In this document: positions 58,745 to 64,000 of the stretch, one piece after another
Position numbering within the stretch: the first letter of the stretch is position 1
Layout: each line of letters starts with the position of its first letter
NCBI RefSeq assembly: GCF_006715055.1
Contig: NZ_VFMN01000001.1
Coordinates: 868,001 to 932,000, forward strand
Direction: 5' to 3'
DNA from: Lapillicoccus jejuensis
GTDB lineage: Bacteria > Actinomycetota > Actinomycetes > Actinomycetales > Dermatophilaceae
Length of the DNA: 64,000 bases
Made by a program: the position numbers and the translations under genes
The notes under the pieces: generated by a model
Seen by the model: the letters and a program-made list of their open reading frames with translations, nothing else
Told to the model about the DNA's origin: nothing
The model's database searches: none

Positions 58745-59833
58745 TCAGCCCTCCTCGGCGAGCAGCTCGCGCACCCGCGGCACGACCTCCTCGCCGTACA
58801 GGCGCACGGACTCCAGGCGCTGCGCGTGCGGCAGCCCGCCGACGGCGTACTTGAGCTGGAAGCGGGACAGGCCGAGCGTGCGCACCGCCCAGGCGATCTT
58901 GCGGGCGACGGTCTCGGGCGAGCCGACGAAGATCGCGCCCTCCCGCGAGGCGGACTGCTCGAAGGCGAGCCGGGTGTACGGGCCCCAGCCGCGCTCGCGG
59001 CCGATGCGGCCGAAGGCCTCCGCCTGGTGCGGGAACATCTGCTCCCGGGCCAGCTCGTCGGTCGCGGCGACGTGCCCCGGCGAGTGCATCCCCACGGGGA
59101 GCTCCGGCAGCCCGAGCTCGGTGAGCGCCCGGCGGTAGAGCTCGGCGAACTGGACGAAGCCGCGCGGCGAGCCGCCGATCACGGCGAGTACCAACGGCAT
59201 CGCGTAGCGCGCGGCCCGGATCACCGACTCCGGTGACCCGCCGACGGCGACCCACGCGGGCAGCCGCCCGGCGGCGGTCGTCGGGTAGACCTGCTTGCCG
59301 TCGACCGGCGGGCGGACGGTGCCCTGCCAGTGCACCGGCTGCTCGCTCTGCAGGGCGGCGAAGAGGTCGAGCTTCTCGGCGAAGAGCCGCTCGTAGTCGG
59401 CGAGGTCGAGCCCGAAGAGCGAGAACGACTCCACGAAGGAGCCGCGTCCGAGCTGGACCTCGGCCCGGCCGCCGGAGACGGCGTCGAGGGTCGCGAAGCG
59501 CTCGTAGACCCGGATGGGGTCGTCGGAGGACAGCACGGTGACGCCGGTGCCGAGCCGGATCCGCTCGGTCCGTCCCGCGATCGCCGCGAGCACGACGTCC
59601 GGCGCGGAGACGGCGTAGTCGGCGCGGTGGTGCTCCCCCAGCCCGAGGTAGTCGACGCCGAGCCGGTCGGCCAGCACCGCCTCCTCGACGACCTCGCGGA
59701 TCGTCGCGGCGTGGTTGCCCGGCGCCCCGTCCAGGGGCGCGTCACCGAAGGTGTCGAGCCCGAGCGTCGGCCGCTCGCGCGTCCCCAGCACGTCGTACGA
59801 CGGCGCGTCCGGCGCCGGTCCCGTCGTCGTCAC
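58745..59833 (-). CDS. luciferase-like monooxygenase (LLM class)
   Basis: Protein of 362 residues. Motifs are RERPTLGLDTFGD, DYLGLGEHHRADYAVSAPDVVLAA, RIRLGTGVTVLSSDDPIRVYER and AEVQLGRGSFVESF. The EHH and SSDDP motifs match FMN-dependent LuxA-like monooxygenases more than the F420-dependent branch. GTG at 59833 has GGAGG five bases upstream, chosen over an earlier ATG. Its start region holds a TANNNT -10 (59865-59870) and a GTTG-aactcg-CAAC dyad. It is convergent with the SDR gene. Confidence 0.9.
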   Translation of the reverse strand: MTTTGPAPDAPSYDVLGTRERPTLGLDTFGDAPLDGAPGNHAATIREVVEEAVLADRLGVDYLGLGEHHRADYAVSAPDVVLAAIAGRTERIRLGTGVTVLSSDDPIRVYERFATLDAVSGGRAEVQLGRGSFVESFSLFGLDLADYERLFAEKLDLFAALQSEQPVHWQGTVRPPVDGKQVYPTTAAGRLPAWVAVGGSPESVIRAARYAMPLVLAVIGGSPRGFVQFAELYRRALTELGLPELPVGMHSPGHVAATDELAREQMFPHQAEAFGRIGRERGWGPYTRLAFEQSASREGAIFVGSPETVARKIAWAVRTLGLSRFQLKYAVGGLPHAQRLESVRLYGEEVVPRVRELLAEEG

Positions 59834-59849
59834 GTCGACCTCCCGCGTA

Positions 59850-59870
59850 GTTGAACTCGCAACCACCTTA
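59850..59870 (-). promoter_or_regulatory. promoter and dyad of the luciferase-like gene
   Basis: On the minus strand TAAGGT (complement of 59865-59870) fits TANNNT, and GTTG-aactcg-CAAC (59850-59863) lies just downstream over the expected start of transcription. MarR-type repressors commonly bind such sites in front of flavin genes. No -35 is clear. Confidence 0.35.
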
Positions 59871-60287
59871 GCCGACGCCGCGCCGCCCCTCCCGTGCCCG
59901 GGACGCGGCCCGGGCCCCGGCCGCGGCCCAGACCGTCGCCGACACGGTGTCGACGACCCCGGCCCGTCGCCGCGTGGGGTCGAGCGCCGCGAGGCCGGCC
60001 GCGGTCGCCGCGTGCAGGACGTCGACGACGACCCCGAGGGCCAGGCCGGCCGGCCGTGGCGTCACGAGCGTCGCCCCGGCCTGCACCAGGTGGCGCGCCC
60101 CGAGGACGCGGGCGACCACGAGGCTGCGCTCGTCGACGCGGACGCCGTGCACGTGGGTGAGCACGGTCCGGGGGGCCAGCAGCAACGTCGCGCCCCATGC
60201 GGCGCGGGCCGCCTCGACGAGGCGGACCCGCCGCCGGGAGGACCGCGCCGTCGCCGGGGCCGTGGGGCCCGCCGTCGGGACCGTCAT
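59868..60287 (-). CDS. small membrane-associated protein (DUF4267-like)
   Basis: Protein of 139 residues with two to three weak hydrophobic helices (VEAARAAWGATLLLAPRTVL; LALGVVVDVLHAATAAGLAAL; DTVSATVWAAAGARAA). The pattern resembles DUF4267, small integral proteins of unknown function. ATG 60287 overlaps the SDR stop by ATGA (60284-60287), so it is the last gene of the MarR-GH15-SDR operon. Function unknown; a role linked to the SDR is inferred from coupling. Confidence 0.7.
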   Translation of the reverse strand: MTVPTAGPTAPATARSSRRRVRLVEAARAAWGATLLLAPRTVLTHVHGVRVDERSLVVARVLGARHLVQAGATLVTPRPAGLALGVVVDVLHAATAAGLAALDPTRRRAGVVDTVSATVWAAAGARAASRAREGRRGVG

Positions 60288-61273
60288 CGGGTCCGGCGCC
60301 AGGTCGCCAGGACCCCGGCGAGGGCGGCCACGCCGGCGGCCACGGTCGCGGCCCGGTGCTTGGCGACGAAGGAGACCGGGTCGTGCTCCGAGGCCTTGTC
60401 GGAGAAGGCGCCACGGGCACCGCGGTCCGCCTCGTGGTCCTGGGGCTCGAACACGTTGGAGCCGTAGCGCGGCGCGTCCTGCGACGTCTGCTGCGACCCG
60501 ACACCCGTCCGGCCCAGGTACCAGTCGACGAAGCGTGGGGCGACCCGGTTGCCGAGCACGGTGTAGGCCGTCGAGATGCCGACCCACATGTTGCGCCGGG
60601 GGTGCTCGGCCGAGAAGCGGATCGCCCGGGCGCACACCTCGGGCTGCACGATGGGCGGCACCGGCTGCGGGTGCTGGTCCATCTTGTTGAGGTTCCAGTC
60701 GAACTGGGTCGTGTTGACCCCGGGCAGGGTGACGAGCCCGACCGTGACGTGGCTCCCGGTCGCCCGCAGCTCGGTGATGACCGACTCCGTCATCCCCTTC
60801 GTCGCGTGCTTCGCGCCGCAGTAGGCGGACTGCAGCGGGATCGAGCGGTAGGCCATCGCCGAGGAGACGTTGACGATGGCGCCCCGGTCACGTGGGCGCA
60901 TGACCCGCAGCGCCGCCCGGGTGCCGTTGACCTGGCCGTAGTAGGTGACGGCGGTCATCCGCTCGTACTCCCGCGGCGTCGTGTCCCAGAACCACGACAG
61001 CGCGCCGACGAACGCGACGTTGACCCAGACGTCGATGGGGCCCAGCTCGGCCTCCACCCGGTCCGCCGCCGCCTCGACCGCCTCGTGGTCGGCGACGTCG
61101 GTCTGGACGGCCAGCCCCCGTCGACCCTCGCGCTCGACGTCGGCGACGGCGGCGTCGAGCCCGGCGCGCCCGCGGGCCAGGACCGCCACGTCGTAGCCCG
61201 CCCGGGCGAACTCCCGCACCGTCGCCCGGCCGATGCCGGCCGACCCTCCGGTCACCACCACTGTCCTGCTCAT
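60284..61273 (-). CDS. short-chain dehydrogenase/reductase with C-terminal membrane tail
   Basis: SDR of 329 residues. TGGSAGIGRATVREFARAG is the NAD(P) motif, NVAFVGALSWFWD stands in the NNAG position, and VNVSSAMAYRSIP with YCGAKHATKG gives Ser, Tyr and Lys. After the core a tail (about 255-329) ends in a hydrophobic helix (VAAGVAALAGVLATW), so the protein may sit on the membrane. ATG 61273 overlaps the GH15 stop by ATGA (61270-61273), which decides the start over an ATG three codons earlier. Confidence 0.92.
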   Translation of the reverse strand: MSRTVVVTGGSAGIGRATVREFARAGYDVAVLARGRAGLDAAVADVEREGRRGLAVQTDVADHEAVEAAADRVEAELGPIDVWVNVAFVGALSWFWDTTPREYERMTAVTYYGQVNGTRAALRVMRPRDRGAIVNVSSAMAYRSIPLQSAYCGAKHATKGMTESVITELRATGSHVTVGLVTLPGVNTTQFDWNLNKMDQHPQPVPPIVQPEVCARAIRFSAEHPRRNMWVGISTAYTVLGNRVAPRFVDWYLGRTGVGSQQTSQDAPRYGSNVFEPQDHEADRGARGAFSDKASEHDPVSFVAKHRAATVAAGVAALAGVLATWRRTR

Positions 61274-63123
61274 CCGCTGCATCCTTTCCGTCGTCGGGGA
61301 TCGACGTCCTTCCCCGTGGGGCCGAGGTCACGCACCGTGGCCGCGGCGTTGATGTGGGCGAGGTGGCTGAGGGCCTGCGGCAGGTTGCCGACGAGCTGCC
61401 CCGTGCGGGCGTCGACCATCTCCGACATCAGCCCCGTCGGGGGCACGAGGTCGCCCAGCCGGCCGAGGCGGTCCCGGGCGTCGTCGAGCCGGCCGGTCAG
61501 GGCCAGTGCCTCGACGAGCCAGTAGGCGCAGGCCAGGAACGTCTCCTCCTCCGCCGAGACCGCGGAGTACCGGTAGACCAACGGCCCGGCGCCCAGCTCC
61601 CGCTCGACCGCCCGCACGGTCGACGCCATCCGCTCTCCCGTGTCGAACCCGAAGCGCGCGCCCAGCAGCACCGAGGCGTCGAGGTCGTCGCTGCCCGCGT
61701 AGAACGTGTAGGCCTGCTTCACCGAGGACCAGCAGTGCTCCTGGACCCAGTCGGCGACGGCCGCGGCCTCGCGCCGCCAGCGACCGGCACGGTCCGGCAG
61801 GTGCCCTGCGTCGGCCAGGCGGGCGGCGGCGTCGAGGGCACGCCAGCAGTTCATCTTGGACGAGGTGTAGGGACGCTCGTCCTGCAGCTCCCAGATGCCG
61901 GCGTCGTCGTGGCGCCAGCTGTCGGCGCAGCGGTCGGCCAGGTCGGCCAGCTCGCGGGCCGAGCGCAGGTCGAGCACGTGGCCGTCGTCGACCCAGTCCG
62001 CGACGGTGCCGAACAGGTCGCCGTACACCCCCAGCTGGGTCTGCGACGTCGCGCCGTTGCCGACCCGGACCGGGCGGCTGCCGCGGTAGCCGGGCACCGG
62101 CGGCTCCGTCGTGTCCGGCGCCAGGCCGCCGTCGAGGTCGTACACGACGTGCACGTCGGGCCCGTGCGCCCGGATCGCCCGCAGGAGCCAGACGACGCTG
62201 GCGTGCACCTCCTCCTGCATCCCGCAGACGCTCATCGCGTCGATGGTGAAGGCCGCGTCGCGGATCCACGCCAGCCGGTAGTCCCAGTTCTTCGGCCCGC
62301 CCACCCGCTCGGGCAGCGAGGTCGTCGCGGCAGCGGCGATGGCGCCGGTCTCGGCGACGATGACCGTCTTGAGGGCCAGCGCGCTGCGCACGACCCGGTC
62401 GCGGTCCGGCCCGTCCCACCGGACCTGGCGCGACCACTGGCGCCACCGGTCGGTCGTCAGGTCGATGCGACTGGCGATCGCGTCGAGGTCGGTCAGGTAG
62501 AGCGGCTCGCCGTTGCTCGCGACGACCGCGGCGACACGCCGCTCACCCTCCACGACGGTGACGCGGCTGCGCACCAGCCGGTCCTCCGGCTGGTGCCCGA
62601 CCGGCCACGACGTGCGCACGGCCAGGACGACCTCGCCCGCGTGCAGGAGCGTGGGACCGTCGCCGGTCGCCTCCCGGTCCGCCCAGGCGCTCCACTCCCG
62701 CAGCCCGGTGCCCGGGGCGACGACGAGCTCGAGCTCGACCTCCCCCTGCTGCCCCTCGAGGCGCCAGGCCAGCTCGGTCCACGGCAGCCGCCCCGCGTTG
62801 CCGACGTCGAGGGAGGTGAGGACGCTCACCCGACCCGACCCCGTCGCGAAGGTCGTCACCAGCTGGTTCGTGCCGTCGAGGTAGCGCATCTCGCTCGTGG
62901 CGTCCGGGTCGGTCGGCCGCAGGGCGACGAACCCGCCCTGCCCCGGGTCCACCAGCGCGGCGAAGGCCGGGCGGCTGTCCAGGCGCGGCACGGGCCACCA
63001 GTCCACCCGTCCGTCCCGGGCCAGCAACGCCACCGTGCGCCCGTCCCCCAGGACGCCGTACGACGAGATGTCGGCCTCGCCGCCGTCGTCGCGCACCACG
63101 CGGACCGGCTCGAGCCCGGTCAC
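61270..63123 (-). CDS. glycoside hydrolase family 15 (glucoamylase/trehalase-like)
   Basis: Protein of 617 residues, the same layout as the gene at 37283: an N-terminal beta domain (GDGRTVALLARDGRVDWWPVP) and a helical barrel with NWDYRLAWIRDAAFTIDAM, the general acid in AGIWELQDERPY and the general base in EEETFLACAYWLVEAL. NLPQALSHLAHINAA closes the barrel as in other bacterial members. No signal peptide. The GTG start overlaps the MarR stop (63120-63123), so the enzyme is translated with its putative regulator. Confidence 0.92.
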   Translation of the reverse strand: MTGLEPVRVVRDDGGEADISSYGVLGDGRTVALLARDGRVDWWPVPRLDSRPAFAALVDPGQGGFVALRPTDPDATSEMRYLDGTNQLVTTFATGSGRVSVLTSLDVGNAGRLPWTELAWRLEGQQGEVELELVVAPGTGLREWSAWADREATGDGPTLLHAGEVVLAVRTSWPVGHQPEDRLVRSRVTVVEGERRVAAVVASNGEPLYLTDLDAIASRIDLTTDRWRQWSRQVRWDGPDRDRVVRSALALKTVIVAETGAIAAAATTSLPERVGGPKNWDYRLAWIRDAAFTIDAMSVCGMQEEVHASVVWLLRAIRAHGPDVHVVYDLDGGLAPDTTEPPVPGYRGSRPVRVGNGATSQTQLGVYGDLFGTVADWVDDGHVLDLRSARELADLADRCADSWRHDDAGIWELQDERPYTSSKMNCWRALDAAARLADAGHLPDRAGRWRREAAAVADWVQEHCWSSVKQAYTFYAGSDDLDASVLLGARFGFDTGERMASTVRAVERELGAGPLVYRYSAVSAEEETFLACAYWLVEALALTGRLDDARDRLGRLGDLVPPTGLMSEMVDARTGQLVGNLPQALSHLAHINAAATVRDLGPTGKDVDPRRRKGCSG

Positions 63124-63614
63124 GGCAGCGACCGCCCGGTCGCGGGCCAGACCTGCTCGGCCGCGGCCGCGAAGTCGGCCATGGCGGCAGCCACCGCGTC
63201 GCGACGGTCGGGGTCGAGGCGCTCCAGCACCGCCCGCAGGTCCCGGCGACGGCGCTGGGTCACGGTGCGGACCACGCGGCGGCCGGCTGACGTCAGGGCG
63301 AGGCGGGTCTCGCGCCGGTTCTCCGGGCGGACGCTGCGCTCGACGAGGCCGGCGGCGACGAGCCGGTCGACCATCCGCAGGGCCGTGGAGGGGGCGACGT
63401 CGAGCTGGCCGGCCAGGCCGGTGAGGCTGTCCTCCGCCTCGGACAGCACGACGAGCATGCGGAACTGCGGCAGCGTCACGCTCTTGGCCCCGGCGATCGA
63501 GCGCGCCGACACGGCCACGAGGGCTCTGGACCCGTCGAGCACCGCGTCGACGATCGCCGCCAGCGGGTCGTCCGAGGTCGTCCCGCCCGGGTCGCCGATC
63601 GGTCGTCGCGTCAC
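63120..63614 (-). CDS. MarR-family transcriptional regulator
   Basis: Winged-helix regulator of about 164 residues: VTLPQFRMLVVLSEAEDSLT, the recognition helix DVAPSTALRMVDRLVAAGLV and the wing RSVRPENRRETRLALTSAG. The GTG near 63614 follows GGAGG closely; an ATG at 63647 would give 175 residues but lies within the palindrome with no ribosome site. It leads the operon with GH15, SDR and a small membrane protein. The 27-bp palindrome upstream is the likely autoregulatory operator. Confidence 0.88.
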   Translation of the reverse strand: MTRRPIGDPGGTTSDDPLAAIVDAVLDGSRALVAVSARSIAGAKSVTLPQFRMLVVLSEAEDSLTGLAGQLDVAPSTALRMVDRLVAAGLVERSVRPENRRETRLALTSAGRRVVRTVTQRRRRDLRAVLERLDPDRRDAVAAAMADFAAAAEQVWPATGRSLP

Positions 63615-63642
63615 CACCCTCCGACCATAACCCACATTGACG

Positions 63643-63669
63643 TGCATACAGCAACTATTGCAGTATGCA
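63643..63669. promoter_or_regulatory. 27-bp near-perfect palindrome, MarR operator and promoter
   Basis: TGCATACAGCAA (63643-63654), cta, TTGCAGTATGCA (63658-63669) is a palindrome with one mismatched pair. For the MarR operon on the minus strand, TTGCAT-N16-TATGCA places both promoter hexamers in the two arms. A TTGACG (63637-63642) could serve a promoter for the plus-strand channel gene. A bound MarR dimer would cover both promoters. Confidence 0.65.
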
Positions 63670-63687
63670 ATGGTGACGGCACTGACG

Positions 63688-64000
63688 ATGCGTGTGGACT
63701 GGGCGCGGGCCCGTGGGCTGCGATCCCGGCGGCTGGGGCTGCTCCTGCTCGCCCTCGGCGTGGGGGTGGGGGCCGGCCTGGGCGCCGTGGCGTTCCGCTA
63801 CATGATCGAGGGGCTGACCCACCTCTTCACCGGGTTCTCCGACTACGCGGGCCACCCCGGAGCCGCCAACCCGCAGCTGCCCGCCCTCGGGCGGTTCTTC
63901 GTCGTCCTCACCCCGGTCGTCGCCGGTCTGGTCTACGGGCCGCTCGTGCAGCGCTTCGCCCGCGAGGCCCGCGGCCACGGCGTCCCCGAGGTCATGGTCG
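63688..64000 (+). CDS. ClC-family chloride channel/antiporter (5' part; cut by window edge)
   Basis: First 104 residues of a multi-spanning protein. After a basic N-terminus (MRVDWARARGLRSRRLG) a first helix LLLLALGVGVGAGLGAVAF is followed by RYMIEGLTHLFTGF, LTPVVAGLVYGPLVQRF and the family motif RGHGVPEVMV. The ATG at 63688 has a weak GGTGA; an ATG at 63670, next to the palindrome, is in frame and could serve if the transcript is leaderless. It is divergent from the MarR gene, so joint control is likely. Confidence 0.88.
   Translation, partial: MRVDWARARGLRSRRLGLLLLALGVGVGAGLGAVAFRYMIEGLTHLFTGFSDYAGHPGAANPQLPALGRFFVVLTPVVAGLVYGPLVQRFAREARGHGVPEVMV

Noticed and set aside
1-64000. CRISPR array, prophage or rRNA operon
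   Set aside because: No regularly spaced direct repeats with unique spacers, no phage structural or integrase genes and no rRNA sequence were seen in the window.

Overview
The window is 64 kb of very GC-rich DNA, packed with genes on both strands. Short intergenic gaps, frequent ATGA/GTGA start-stop overlaps, many GTG starts and a family repertoire of F420-dependent luciferase-like enzymes, ANTAR regulators, a PknH-like sensor domain, SigB/SigF-type and ECF sigma factors, DUF4383 and DUF4397 point to an actinomycete. A genus cannot be fixed from the sequence. Long open frames exist on the wrong strand almost everywhere because of the GC content; they were left out.

Region 1 (1-12 kb) is housekeeping and envelope: an NlpC/P60 wall hydrolase cut by the window edge, a membrane-anchored Ser/Thr kinase divergent from an ECF sigma factor, a secreted sensor-like protein, an ACT-domain NAD-malic enzyme, a GlcNAc-kinase/SIS pair for amino-sugar handling, and a two-gene envelope module (DUF4397 protein plus a multi-spanning protein with Ala-Glu-Pro-Val repeats).

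Region 2 (12-14.4 kb) is a probable light-responsive unit: a MerR-type regulator with the hallmarks of the adenosylcobalamin photoreceptors CarH/LitR, divergent from an F420-type oxidoreductase. A 19-bp perfect palindrome covers the -35 element of the regulator.

Region 3 (14.5-25.8 kb) is a complete selenocysteine island: selB, selA, selC (tRNA-Sec), selD, and a three-subunit formate dehydrogenase whose catalytic subunit is interrupted by an in-frame TGA followed by a SECIS-like hairpin. An IS110-family element sits between selC and selD, its transposase ending 14 bp before the selD start.

Region 4 (25.9-39.8 kb) has a CYP152-like P450 fused to a hemerythrin-like domain, a CYTH-CHAD protein, a run of glycosyltransferases with a methyltransferase, and a GH15 glycosidase. 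Between the methyltransferase and the GH15 gene lies a 377-bp gap with nested perfect inverted repeats (a cloverleaf-like fold and a separate long hairpin) that no recognised gene explains.

Region 5 (39.8-53.4 kb) looks like a stress and signalling region: hemerythrin, DUF4383, a second F420-type enzyme divergent from a SigB/SigF-family sigma factor, four ANTAR proteins, a large catalase, a Rieske/DUF2231 protein and a HAD phosphatase. Promoters resembling the SigB consensus (GNNT-N14-16-GGGTAY) occur before the F420 enzyme and, with one base change, before the catalase, the Rieske gene and the formate dehydrogenase. A four-gene overlapping operon (GT2, acyl-CoA dehydrogenase-like, PIG-L, NodS-like methyltransferase) lies inside this region.

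Region 6 (53.4-64 kb) has a LysR/TDT-transporter pair, an alpha/beta hydrolase, a PucR-type regulator, an SDR, a luciferase-like monooxygenase, and a MarR-GH15-SDR-small membrane protein operon divergent from a ClC channel gene cut by the window edge; a 27-bp palindrome lies between the last two.
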